Positions 35,019 to 46,446 of a stretch of DNA of 64,000 nucleotides are shown here, piece after piece. Origin of the DNA: Homarus americanus (lineage: Eukaryota; Arthropoda; Malacostraca; Decapoda; Nephropidae); contig NW_024720773.1 in assembly GCF_018991925.1 (NCBI RefSeq), positions 3,217,758-3,281,757 of the forward strand. Reading direction: 5' to 3'. Below the pieces are notes generated by a model. It was not told the DNA's origin. It saw only the letters and a program-made list of their open reading frames with translations, and searched no databases. The first letter of the stretch is position 1. Each line of letters opens with the position of its first letter. Made by a program: the position numbers and the translations under genes.

Positions 35019-35212
35019 AAAGATTACCCCGGGTCTGATGCCGCCGGGGTCGCCAGGAACCTACAGGAAAAAGTCAGCGTCATTGGAGCTTCCCGCCGCC
35101 CTGCAGCAGCTGCCGCGGCCACACCGAGGCAGCATTTGTGGCGAGTCCAAAATGGCCGATGACAAACCTTGGCCTAATACAAAGGAAGACTACGAGTTGA
35201 GAGAAGTGATAG
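35019..35212 (+). other. Exon with start codon, spliced both sides
   Basis: A GC-rich island bounded by an acceptor (TTGTTTATATTTCAG ending at 35018) and a donor (GTAAGC from 35213). It holds 133 bases before the likely start codon. Those bases are open in the same frame as the kinase and read Pro/Ala/Leu-rich text such as LELPAALQQLPRPH, so either they are 5' UTR or an alternative upstream start extends the protein. STK39-type kinases do carry Pro/Ala-rich N-termini. Confidence 0.6.
35152..35212 (+). CDS. OXSR1/STK39 (fray)-like kinase, first coding exon
   Basis: The first 20 codons plus one base, beginning MADDKPWPNTKEDYELREV, match in form the start of the Ste20 kinases OXSR1 and STK39 (Drosophila fray), where a Trp and a D-Y-E-L-x-E-V-I-G block open the kinase domain just before the Gly-rich ATP loop. 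The ATG at 35152 is in strong context (CAAAATGG). The donor at 35213 splits the Gly codon of VIG. These kinases are activated by WNK kinases and phosphorylate NKCC/KCC cation-chloride cotransporters, controlling cell volume and ion transport. No later exon of the kinase (Gly loop, HRD, DFG) was found to 64000, so intron 1 would be at least 28.8 kb, filled with transposons. The family call rests on about 20 residues. Confidence 0.6.
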
Positions 35213-36692
<1,480 letters not shown>

Positions 36693-36939
36693 TTTTCACT
36701 TAAAAATATGCAATTTCTAAGACACAAAATAGGCAAGTTTTGAAATAGCAGAAAGTGTGAGATATAAACATCAAATAAAAAGATCATCAGGAATTTAACC
36801 TAATATCTCTCAAATATCAGTACACATATACATGTGTAACCTAACCTAACCCAACCCAACCTAATCTCACCGTTAAATATTCGTTTAATAGCTGTGGCTC
36901 CCTTTAGTTATGAGAATATGTTTTTTGTTTGTTTTGTTT

Positions 36940-37142
36940 TATCCTCTTCACCACTGATCGGCTCGTTTGCCACTTGGGAGATCGGTCACGTCTTTGTTAC
37001 GCACTGTTGGCAAGTTCTGGGCATGCACCGGTTCCTGAATGTACTTAACCTGCTCCAGTGTTGGTCAAGTCTGGTCTTGAAACAGCTCACACTCGGTGCC
37101 CTCACAACACTCTCTGGCAGGTTGTTCCAAGAGTGTATTTTA
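36940..37142 (-). pseudogene. LINE ORF2 C-terminus, copy 3
   Basis: The - strand reads SWNNLPESVV, APSVSCFKTRLDQHW, FRNRCMPRTCQQCVTKT, then TGA (36986-36988). Only one 42-bp unit precedes the stop. The following GCCGATCAGTGGTGAAG matches the 3' UTR of copy 2, and an A-rich stretch (AAAACAAAACAAAC) near 36920-36940 looks like the tail. It appears to show the unexpanded state of the 42-bp repeat. The left part of the coding region is lost at the junction with the foldback element at 37143. Confidence 0.7.
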
Positions 37143-37283
37143 GTGAGGCTTATTCATATCTGACCTTTATTTCTTGTGCAAATGAGTGATTTTTGTCCCA
37201 AAATGAAGAAAATCTTTTTTAATTTTTGGACAAAATTCGCTCATTTGCACAAGAAATGAAGGTCAGGTATGAATAAATCTCAC
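37143..37283. mobile_element. Foldback MITE with 56-bp inverted arms
   Basis: 37143-37198 and 37228-37283 are inverted repeats of 56 bp with about six mismatches and a 29-bp spacer. Arms begin GTGAGG and GTGAGA. Such long terminal palindromes are typical of foldback-type MITEs. A clear target duplication was not identified. No coding capacity. Confidence 0.65.
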
Positions 37284-37339
37284 CCCCAAAAAAGAAAAAA
37301 ATATTCTCATATTTTCAACTTCCAAATCACCATTGAAAC

Positions 37340-38970
37340 CTAACCAAACCTAGTCTCCTGGGCCCCCAGTATCAGAGGCATTTATTATTTCTGTAAAGAA
37401 ATTTTATCCTTGTATTACTTTTAACAACACTATACAGTATATGTTGTCTATGATTAATTCACCAATAAAACAAGAGTTAGTCCAAGGTATTTCTCTGAGG
37501 CTACAGTTGAGATGGTTCTTTACCACATAGTACTGTACAGGGTAATTCATTCCTTTACCCTTTGAAGTTTTTTGGGGGTTCAAATAATATTGCTTCCGTG
37601 TTTCCAGGATGTAGGGATAATTTGTTTTTTTATGAGCCACTGTTTGTATGACTCCAGTTCAGATAATAACTCGTTAGCTGTATCATTTACCTGCCACTAA
37701 AGGACCACTGTTGTTGACATACAGCAAAATTTTATTATGAACACTAATGGGCAAATTGTTTACATAACACAGGAAAAGCAGAGGTCCTACTGGCATGTTG
37801 ACTTATTAGTAGCAACAATCGGTTTCCTGCAGCTAAATTAGTCAACAGACCCTATGCAAAGAGTATGCAAATTTTCACATAGTGCAATTTATTATGATCA
37901 ACTGTGTCAAAAATCTAGTGTTATCATACCTGTGTAATTTCCCTAAGCTGTTTGGGATCTGATCTATTTAGTGAGATGAATCAAGCTGTTGTCAGTTGAG
38001 TGAGAACCCCTAAAGCCTAATGGGTAGCTGTATAAAATATTATATTCATGGAGATATCTTTCCACCAGAACATAATCTACTCTCTCTAGAATTTTATATA
38101 TAATACACCTTACAGTATACGAACATGTCTGTAATTACCTAAACGAGACCTGTCGCCTTTCTAATAGATAGGTGTTACTCTGGCATGTTTTATTGATGTC
38201 TTCAATTTAGTCCCTCTAAAACCTGGTTGGGATGCTATCATTAGTTGTGCTCTTGTAGGGGTGGGTCCAGTTTATTTAACTCCTGTAGAACAAAGTCCTC
38301 TGCCACTCTGTGGAGTTCAAGACAGTGTGGAGTGATGCCTTTCCTTCTGACCTCTCACTAATAGTTTGAGGTTGCTGACACTTATTAACTAAATATGAGG
38401 CAACTGTTGTATGAAAGTAGTTTGCAACTTGAGGTGCGCCGTGACAGAGATCACCATTCATGTTTAACACTACTTTGTTTTTTTAGTTTGTTGTTGTGTC
38501 CAAAAGTTTTTAGTTGCATCCTGGACTTTTGGGTTATTTTTATTTTGCTCACTCTTATTGTTTAAGTACAGTAGCTATTCTGATTTCACTTGCTTTATGA
38601 CTCTCTGACCATTGTTTCTTAACCTCCAAAATTGTTTGTTTGACTTACCATTTTTTAATGTTATGATCTCTATGTCTGATGACCTCTACTATCTCACCTG
38701 TCATCCAGGAATATTCTTATCTCCTTTACCTGCGTTACATGACGTATCTTTGTATTAGAAGGTACGACTTATAATCCTTTTTACTTTCTTCACTGCTGCT
38801 CTGCTTGTTGCGTCAGTTTTACCGATTGGTGTATCATGACGTCTAGATTTTATTTATTAAAATTATCAACAGTATTCAGGAAATTGTTAATAACAAATAG
38901 TTGTGATCAGAGTTGTTGTATCCAGGTTGCAGTGCCTTAGAGTTGAAGTTGCTATAAAGCCAGTTTTGTG
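37340..38970 (-). pseudogene. Jockey-like LINE, endonuclease tail to RT
   Basis: Strongly decayed but in the expected order on the - strand: an endonuclease end with NNSDHNYL (about 38900), a basic linker, a pre-RT block NGDLCHGAPQVANYFHTTV (about 38450), RT fingers (IYKILERVDYVLVERYLHEY, about 38070), a GFRGSHSTDNSLIHLT block (about 37980), an ITLDF block where AFDTVDH follows in relatives, and a LSELESYKQWL block (about 37650). Stops and frameshifts are frequent in all segments. The family resembles 'mobile element jockey-like' polymerases common in crustaceans. Not functional. Confidence 0.6.
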
Positions 38971-39462
38971 ACCATTTGCAACACCTAGACTTGCCACCTT
39001 CCCATACATTGGATCTTTTTTCCGTCTGCAAATTAATGATGTGGCTCGATATATTCGCATCTGTGCCGTTAATGTAGATCACAAGCAAGGTGGGTCCAAG
39101 GATAGATCTTTGTGTTGCTCCACTGAGAACCTCTTTCCATTCAGAATGTACTTCATTGATGGTGTCTTTGTTGCCTGTCTTTAAGCTCGTTGTTTATCCA
39201 CTTTAATAATTTGCCTGTGATGCCATGTGCCTGGACCTTAGAGGCTAGTCGTGCATGCGGGACTTTGTCAGATGCCTTAGAAGGACCAATGGTGTCCTTG
39301 TAGTCTGTTACTGTTTCAAGGAGCGTCAGTAAGTTTGTCAGGCAGGATTTTATTCTTGAAGCTGTATTGTGGTGTGTTGAGAAGACTGTTTGGTGTTGGA
39401 TGATGGTGTTCCTCACTTCCTTCATCACCATGGTCTGTGTTATTTGCTTTTTGATGGTGTTG
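38971..39462 (-). pseudogene. CR1-like LINE RT fragment G
   Basis: On the - strand this contains reverse-transcriptase core blocks: SCLTNLLTLLETVTDY (about 39330), KASDKVPHARLASKVQAHGI (39290-39215), GKLLKWINNELKDRQQ, then WKEVLSGATQRSILGPTLLV with IYING (39145-39070). The SG-PQGSILGP motif is recognisable but mutated (Q-R). It joins a different LINE at about 38970 and the 19-bp minisatellite at 39463, so both ends are truncated. Confidence 0.65.
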
Positions 39463-39635
39463 CCTGTGGTTAATGGTGTTGCCTGTGGTTGATGGTGTTG
39501 CCTGTGGTTGATGGTGTTGCCTGTGGTTGATGGTGTTGCCTGTGGTTGATGGTGTTGCTTGTGGTTAATGGTGTTGCTTTTGGTTGATGGTGTTGCCTGT
39601 GGTTGATGGTGTTCTTTGTGGTTGATGCTGTTGCT
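39463..39635. repeat. 19-bp minisatellite, left part
   Basis: Tandem GTGGTTGATGGTGTTGCCT units, about nine copies. It continues at 41711 on the other side of the hAT insertion; the 8-bp CTGTTGCT at 39628-39635 is repeated at 41711-41718. Confidence 0.85.
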
Positions 39636-39869
39636 CGGGTAGAAATTCACATACGCCCGGTCGCCTGAGGCGACCAAAATATCATAAGGGCGACAAGATT
39701 TTACTATTTTTCTGGTCTGGGATCGCCCGACGGGCGAGTGGGCTGATGACAGTGGTAAGACACACTGAATGTGTATAAGAGCTTCATATCGAGAATACAC
39801 TATTAATGCTAGGTAATCTTTGTTGCTGTAAAAAATATTGAGAGAGGTGATGCTGCATCTGTCAAGAAA

Positions 39870-41292
39870 TGTGTTTGTGAAACTTGGAAGCAGAAGCTAG
39901 TTGGCATTGGTATAGATGGGGCCAGCGTTATGACTGGGTGCAGAAATGGTTTAATAGCTCAATTGAAAAGAGATCTAGAGAAACCGGAGTTGGAAGGCAT
40001 CCATTGCACTGCACATAAAATTGAACTCGCTTACAAGGATGCAGTAAAGGATGTTCCACTAGCCAAAAAGGTTGACTACTGCTGCTTGGCATATGCCTGT
40101 TCTATGAAAAGAGTTCTCTCGACAGGAGCATGTTGAAGCGTGCTCATGACAAATGTCAGGTACCATTTCTGGTTCCAACACGTGTGGGTGGTACAAGGTG
40201 GCTCCCGCATATGCTGCAGGCATTGGAGCATCTACTGAAGAGTTACAAGGCTATTGTACTCCACATGCAGCAGATACAGAGCCCTGATGATCTCGCATAC
40301 CACAAGGATTCATCCAGAAAAGCTAAGAACTACCTGCTCCTTCTAACCAGCGCTGACATAGTCCAGTACCTTCACCTCCTACTGGATGTGGTGTGGTGCC
40401 TTGGGGGCCTCTCAGAGCTGATCCAGCAGGTCAAACCAATATTCTGCTATCGTGAATGAAATTCAGACGGCAGTTGATGTACTTCAATTTCAATTTCAAT
40501 TGTTTATTCCTTGATAGAGGAAGCGGATCCTAGTGCTGTCACTAGGTACCCCTGTACAATGTTGATGTACTTAACAAATATTTGACTTGCCCAGGACCCA
40601 GCCTGAGAAGGATTATGGAAAGTAACACGACCATATTCCAAGGAGGGAAGCTGAGTGGTAGAAGCAACACTTTCAAGACTGCAAGGCGTGATATGCTGAC
40701 ATCACTGATTTCAAGTCTAAGCAAAAGATTTATTGACATGGCCAGTACGATTCTTCAGAACGCATGGATTCTGAATTTCAAATTGTGGCCTGCAGAGTAC
40801 GGTGGGAATGAAGATTTCGGGGATAGCGCTGTGCAAGCTTTGGCCCAGGCTCTTGAGAAAACACTGATGGAGGCAGAGGTGAATCCTACTTTGGTAGAGG
40901 ATGAATGGACTGTGCTCAAAAGTTACATTTACAAGAGTAAGACATCACTTGTTTCAAGGCTGTCTTGGCAACAAATCAACCAATCATACGGAGAAAGGTG
41001 TGCCTCATTTCTCCATCTGGTTGACCTACTGCTTTCCATTCCAGCTAGTTCGGCTGATGCTGAATGTGGTTTTAGCCAGTGACCACCTGACGGATCTCAT
41101 GGTGGTTCAGTTGCAAACAGAGAGTGTTGGCAACTTTAATTCGGACAAAGCCATTGCCAGATTCATAACAACTGGGGCCCGCCATGTGGATGGCTACACT
41201 CACACTGCTGGCTGCAGCACAGTGGAAGATCTGGACGACAACAATGAGTTGAACGAGGAGCATGTACAGGAAATGCTTGTTCAAATGCAATG
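39870..41292 (+). pseudogene. hAT-type (ZNF862-like) transposase, broken
   Basis: The + strand coding contains LVGIGIDGASVMTGCRNG (about 39900), a GIHCTAHKIELAYKDAV block (about 40000), VGGTRWLPHMLQALEHLL (about 40185), and the C-terminal dimerisation block LVDLLLSIPASSADAECGFS (about 41020-41080), typical of hAT transposases and the domesticated ZNF862/KIAA1586 family. Breaks: a stop/frameshift near 40135, a 76-bp insertion at 40485-40560, and a frameshift near 41080, after which another frame runs to 41292. The N-terminal zinc finger was not found. It lies within an element with hAT ends, so it is a transposase and not a host gene. Confidence 0.7.
40485..40560 (-). mobile_element. 76-bp retroelement 3' end insertion
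   Basis: Flanked by a perfect 12-bp direct repeat GTTGATGTACTT (40473-40484 and 40561-40572). Read on the - strand it ends with GGAATAAACAATTGAAATTG, meaning a polyadenylation signal and an (ATTGAA)n tail. It also contains a CCTAGTG/CACTAGG stem. This fits a severely 5'-truncated LINE or SINE copy landing in the hAT transposase. Confidence 0.7.
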
Positions 41293-41296
41293 AAAA

Positions 41297-41573
41297 GTCT
41301 GTGCTCCATGAAATTAATTTAGCTAATGTGAGATTATTCCAGTGCTGGTTTATGATTTCTATTACTAAATAAATATCACACAGTAAATATGTGCTCCATG
41401 CAATTAATTTAGTTATTCCAATGGTGGTTTATGATTTCTAGTACTAAATAAATGTCACACAGTAAATATGTGCTCCATGCAATTAATTTAGTTAATATGT
41501 GATTATTCCAGTGTTGGTTTATGATTTAACATGGTTTCTACTAGTAAATAAATGACACAGTAAATAGAACTTT
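41297..41573. repeat. Three ~95-bp direct repeats in hAT 3' region
   Basis: Three tandem copies beginning GTGCTCCATG-AATTAATTT and ending TAAATAAAT-TCACACAGTAAAT, 80-100 bp each with deletions. They lie between the transposase remnant and the right hAT end and each carries AATAAAT, a possible polyadenylation signal. Confidence 0.7.
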
Positions 41574-41710
41574 GTATAAACCCGGTAAGTGCCAATGTTT
41601 AATGTTTCTTGACAAATTGTTTAAGGGCTAGTAAAAATTTATAAGGACTAGTAGATTTTCAAATCTATTAGTCCTGCTGGCGACTATGAAAAAATGGTAA
41701 ACTTCTACCC

Positions 41711-43218
41711 CTGTTGCTTGTGGTTGGTGGTGTTGCTTGAGGTTGGTGTTGTTGCTTGTGGTTGATGGTGTTGCTTGTGGTTGATGGTGTTGCTTGAGGT
41801 TGGTGGTGTTGCTTGTGGTTGATGGTGTTGCTTGTGGTTGATGGTGTTACCTGTGGTTGATGGTTTTGCCTGTGGTTGATGGTGTTGTTTGTGGTTGATG
41901 GTGTTGTGTGAGGTTGGTGGTGTTGCCTGAGGTTGGTGGTGTTGCTTGTGGTTGGTGGTGTGCCTTGTGATTGATGGTGTTGCTTGTGATTGATGGTGTT
42001 GCCTGTGGTTGATGGTGTTGCCTGAGGTTGATGGTGGTGCTTGTGGTTATGGTGTTGCTTGTGGTTGATGTTGCCTGAGGTTGGTGGTGTTGCTTGTGGT
42101 TGATGGTGTTGCCTGTGGTTGATGGTGTTGCTTGTGGTTAATGGTGTTGCTTTTGGTTGATGGTGTTGCCTGTGGTTGATGGTGTTGCTTGTGGTTAATG
42201 GTGTTGCTTTTGGTTGATGGTGTTGCCTGTGGTTGATGGTGTTCTTTGTGGTTGATGCTGTTGCCTGTGGTTGATGTAAGTGTTGCTTGTGTGGTTGATG
42301 GATGTTTCTGAGGATGACGTGATGTTGCCTGTGGTTGATGGTGTTGCTTGTGGTTGGTGGTGTTGCCTGAGGTTGATGGTGTTGCCTGTGGTTGATGGTG
42401 TTGCTTGTGGTTGGTGGTGTTGCCTGAGGTTGATGTATGGTGTTGCCTGTGGTTGATGGTGTTTGCTTGTGGTTGGTGGTGTTGCCTGAGGTTGATGTGG
42501 TGTTGCCTGAGGTTGATGGTGTTGCCTGTGGTTGATGGTGTTGCTTGTGGTTGGTGGTGTTGCCTAGGGTTGATGGTGTTGCCTGTGGTTGATGGTGTTG
42601 CTTTGTGGTTGGTGGTGTTGCCTGTGTGGTTGATGGTGTTGCCTGTGGTTGATGCTGGTGTTGCCTGTGGTTGATGGTGTTGCTTGTGGTTGGTGGTGTT
42701 GCTTGTGGTTGATGGTGTTGCTTGTGGTTGGTGGTGTTGCCTGAGGTTGATGGTGTTGCCTGTGGTTGGTGGTGTTGCCTGAGGTTGATGGTGTTGCCTG
42801 TGGTTGATGGTGTTGCCTGTGGTTGATGGTGTTGCCTGTGGTTGATGGTGTTGCCTGAGGTTGATGGTGTTGCCTGTGGTTGATGGTGTTGCCTGTGGTT
42901 GATGGTGTTGCCTGTGGTTGATGGTGTTGCTTGTGGTTGATGGTGTTGCCTGTGGTTGATGGTGTTGCTGAGTGTTGCCTGGGTTGATGGTGTTGCTTGT
43001 GGTTGATGGTGTTGCTGTGGTTGATGGTGTTGCCTGTGGTTGGTGGTGTTGCCTGAGGTTGATGGTGTTGCCTGTGGTTGATGGTGTTGCCTGTGGTTGA
43101 TGGTGTTGCCTGTGGTTGATGGTGTTGCCTGAGGTTGATGGTGTTGCCTGTGGTTGATGGTGTTGCCTGTGGTTGATGGTGTTGCCTGTGGTTGATGGTG
43201 TTGCTTGTGGTTGTTGTC
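41711..43218. repeat. 19-bp minisatellite, right part
   Basis: About 78 copies of GTGGTTGATGGTGTTGCCT, with CTTG and GAGGTTGG variants. Some variants alternate with a 2-4-unit periodicity, suggesting local higher-order duplication. The 420-codon - strand frame (42047-43309) reading NTINHRQHHQPQATPSTTG repeats is a repeat artefact. 43219-43314 is about 95 bp of unique sequence. Confidence 0.9.
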
Positions 43219-43314
43219 TTAATTCATTTTCCAGCCTTGAGGTGCACATTCTCCTTGACACTGTCATATTATTGTTCCTCTCCTGTGTTAACACTGATGC
43301 ATTATACAAGAATA

Positions 43315-43597
43315 CAGTGACCCCTCCATTAACGAACTCAATCCGTTCCAGAAGGTCGTTCGTTAACCGAAAAGTTCGTTAACCGAAACCATTGTTTCAA
43401 TGGGTTTTTGGGTAATTGGTTCCAGCTCACCGAAAATTTCCTAAATTCAACAAAAATGGTAGAAAAGTTCACTTACTTTGAGGTGTGTATGTAGAAGGCT
43501 CCTGGATGATGATGATGATGATGATGATGGGAATTAGAATGGGGGTGGAGGAGAAGGAAGAAGAAAAGGCATTGGGGTGGAAGAGAAGTCACCCATG
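43315..43597 (+). mobile_element. Half of a TA-flanked TIR element
   Basis: Starts after TA with CAGTGACCCCTCCATTAACG and carries GTTCGTTAACCGAAACCATTG, then a GAT run and GGGGTGGAAGAGAAGTCACCC. The same left half begins the complete 828-bp element at 58089. No right end is present; it stops where CR1 sequence begins. Confidence 0.65.
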
Positions 43598-45110
43598 GCA
43601 CCATTTATAAACCTCGATCATATCGCCCCTCACTCTACATCTCTCGAGGGAGTCTGTATATTCTAAGTTCCTAATGCCTGGGACTAGCCTTGTCATCCTT
43701 CTCTGAATGTTTTCTAGGGAATTGACATCCACTGTATAGTACAGTCAGTTCTGCTGTAACGCGATAGTTGTGTTCTTGTAAAACATCGTGTTATAGAAAT
43801 TCGCGTAATAGAAATAGCAGGGCTTATGGAGAAAATAGGGTTAGGCGTAGATTACTACTCGAAATCGAAAAAATATTAGTAGTTAGCCTAACACAAAGGA
43901 TAGCACAGTCTAAATAAATGTTACATTCATATCTAATAATGAAATCATACAGTAAATGTAACACTTTACCTTGAAAACATATGAATATAACTTGATGGGG
44001 GAGAAGGGTGATTTTGAGGTTGATAACATCGAGCTTCTCTTCAAGTGTTATAGCCTTTCTTTTACGATCATCACCGGGAATGCGATCACCAGAACGCTTC
44101 TTGGAGATATTCTTCTTTACCATATTCACAGTTAATACCACAAAATTGGAGATATAGTAAGCAAAAATCGCGTTACAGCAAACAAGCGTTCGCTTTATAC
44201 AAATATCGTTCCTCTATTTATAAATTGCGTTAGAGCCAATTCGCGTTGTCAAAACACGCGTTATAGCAGAACTCACTGTATGGTAACTAAAACTGAACCA
44301 CATAATCCAAGTGAGGTCTGTCACATGTGTGAGGAGATAGTGCATAGTTTAAGGATAACCTCGTTTGTCTTGTAACTCACACTCTGCTATGAACCCAAGA
44401 ACTTTATTGCTGACTTGACCTAAGGTTCCTCTTATCATTACCCCAAAATCTTTCTCACCTTAACATATATCTTCCATTTTCTTTCCATAAATAAAGTTGG
44501 TTTAGGTCTTCCCGTAATTTTACGGAGTCCTCATCAGATTTAATAATTATTGAACTGTACACGGCTCATTTTGTGTTGTCAGCTAATTTACTTATACGTA
44601 CTGCTGTCAACGCCTATATCTGCGCCGTTAATTTATATAATACAGTACTGTAAATAGTAATGGTCCAAGTATTGTCGTTTAACCATGTCCTAACCCTACC
44701 TAGAATATTCCCTCCAATCAGTCTTTTGTGGGGGATGCTGTCGAGGGCTTTACAGAGGTTGGGGTAAACCACATCATAATACTGTAGTGTGTTTCATCAA
44801 CTGATGCAAAAACAATTGAAAAGAATAATAATATGTTTGTCAGACAAGAACATGCTTAGAGTCATTAGCAAATTTGAGTTTTTTAAGTGATTTCAAAGTG
44901 AGTTTGTAACAGTTGCTTCCATTAATTTTCCCATAATTGATGTTAAACAGATTGGATGGTAGTTAGAGGATAGTGATCTATCTCCCTTCTTGAAAATCTG
45001 TATTACATTCGCTATCCTCCAGGATTCTGGTACTGCATCCGTTTTTAACGACATGTTAAACAAGTCTGCTAAGGGCATACAGTACTCGGTTCTTCCTTGC
45101 ATTCTTTAAT
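43598..45110 (-). pseudogene. CR1-like LINE RT, split by a MITE
   Basis: The - strand order is intact though decayed. RT fingers come first: LADLFNMSLKTDAVPESWRI, ANVIQIFKKGDRSLSSNY and LTSIMGKLMEATV (45095-44895). Next are a KALDSIPHKRLIGG block (about 44745), a PHLDYVVQF-type block (about 44300), and past the insertion QRRMTRLVPGIRNLEY and RGDMIEVYK (43735-43600). The coding is interrupted at a TA by the 537-bp element 43742-44278. Numerous stops and frameshifts make it dead. Confidence 0.65.
43742..44278 (-). mobile_element. 537-bp pogo/Tigger-like MITE
   Basis: It is flanked by TA (43740-43741, 44279-44280). Inverted ends read CAGTCAGTTCTGCTGTAACG and, complemented, CAGTGAGTTCTGCTATAACG. 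The interior keeps a - strand N-terminal transposase fragment: KKRSGDRIPGDD, then RKRKAITLEEKLDVINL (about 44110-44010), the CENP-B-type helix-turn-helix start of pogo/Tigger transposases. A second copy in the opposite orientation is at 62836-63350. Confidence 0.8.
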
Positions 45111-45900
45111 ACTTTGGCATATATCTACTCCCTTCCTGTATGGTTCATTCTCGATTCTGAGGTCATGCCTCCTCTCAGAGGGACTATTCTTGTATATAGC
45201 GATGGCTGTAAGTTGGATACAGGGGTGGGGTTTGGGGCAGTCTTTCCCAACTTCTGTTGGGACGTTAGTCTCCCCACAATGGCATCTATTTTTACAGCAC
45301 AACTTTCAGGTATTTTACTTGAACTCAACACTATTTTTCTCAACCTTATAGTGATTTTACAATTTTTAGTGATTCTCACAATGCTCTCGAGGCCTTACCT
45401 AGTGTCTCATTGTCCCTTCCCTTTGTTATAGATATATTACAGTGGCTGTTTCTCATCCAACATCGGGGCTGGAAAGACGTTTTTGCCGAGTTGTGGCCCA
45501 TGTGGGGTAGAAGGGGAATGAGTGTGCTGATGCTGTGGTGAAAGTAGCTGCTTCTTGCCCTGTGGCACATCATTCCCCTCTACCTTCCTCTCATATGAAG
45601 CCAGTAATTAGAGCTGCCATATGCTGGATGCTGTCGGAGCAAACAAGCTCTGCAGCATCCACCCTTCATTGGGTGTCTGGGGATATCAAGGACTGCCACA
45701 CCACCAAGAGACTGCTTTGGCCCGCCTCTGTATTGGCCACTCATGGCTGACTCGTGGTTTTTTAATAGAGAGGACGCCTCCTCCCCATTGTGATGACTGT
45801 CTGGCTCTAGTGACTGTTTGACACCTCCTGGTGGAGTGCCCCAGTCTCGGAGATCTTCATCGTACACCTCTTTGGTGCTCGGGGGGAGTGGGTAGTGGAG
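45110..45900 (+). pseudogene. LINE RNase H domain remnant
   Basis: The + strand coding has VYSDGCKLDTGVGFGAVFP (45190-45245), the first RNase H Asp block (YTDGS in relatives). It is followed by HVG-x-x-GNE-type text near 45500, a GLPHHQETALARLCIGHSWL block (45680-45740), and PPPHCDDCLALVTV then HLLVECPSLGDL (45780-45855). This order is the C-terminal RNase H and Cys/His tail of I/Jockey-group LINEs. Frameshifts occur near 45250, 45500 and 45820. It abuts the opposite-strand CR1 remnant at 45110. Confidence 0.65.
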
Positions 45901-46128
45901 GAAGCTGGTCTTCTACACAAGCTTTGAGTTTTATCTATTAACATGTTATAAAAGTTCTTTGTTATTTATTTTTTGTTTTTCACCTTTTCATTATTTAATT
46001 TTAGTCTTCTAAGCTTTTATTTTAATTTAACGACATATGATGTAAGCTGTTGTCACCAAGGATCTGATTACCACAATCAATCATCGTTACGAGTCACTAC
46101 TAACTTCCTTAATTTATTTTCTTCAATA

Positions 46129-46446
46129 CAGTAAACTTCCTATATAACGGACTAATTGGGGGCAAGGCCGGTCCATTAAAGCTGAAAGTCCGTTATACTG
46201 TATCCGGTAAAGCCCGAAGCACAGTTCCCCCCCCCCCCCACTGAGATATAACATGCTTCTTACACAACTGTATGCGAGTGTAGAAGGTGGGAGGAGGAGT
46301 AGCTGGACTAGCATTTAAATAAGGGAAGTCAGTTTGCTCTCGACTGTCTAAGAGGTCAGACATACGATTCATTGCTTGCCTCAGCCCTTGCTCCAGCACA
46401 CTTACTCAAAATGGTTTATATGACATTCTCAGATATTTCTCCACTA
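46129..46446. mobile_element. Fragment of a TIR element (left end)
   Basis: After TA the sequence starts CAGTAAACTTCCTATATAACG and contains a matching internal AGTCCGTTATACTG about 60 bp on, in the style of the pogo-like ends elsewhere in the window. A matching far end was not found. A C run (11 C) lies at 46228-46240. 45901-46128 is AT-rich and featureless. Confidence 0.4.

Larger units (their letters stand above)
39636..41710 (+). mobile_element. hAT transposon inserted in minisatellite
   Basis: A 2.07-kb insertion flanked by an 8-bp direct repeat CTGTTGCT, the target duplication length of hAT elements. Ends are inverted: GGGTAGAAATTCAC at the left, and the complement of the right end reads GGGTAGAAGTTTAC (12/14). 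A perfect hairpin GGTCGCC-TGA-GGCGACC lies near the left end (39659-39675). The interior encodes a broken hAT-type transposase on the + strand. Both flanks are the same 19-bp array, so the array predates the insertion. Confidence 0.85.

Noticed and set aside
42047..43309. 420-codon Gln/Thr/Pro/Asn-rich frame
   Set aside because: 19-bp minisatellite translated in rotating frames; no independent evidence of coding.
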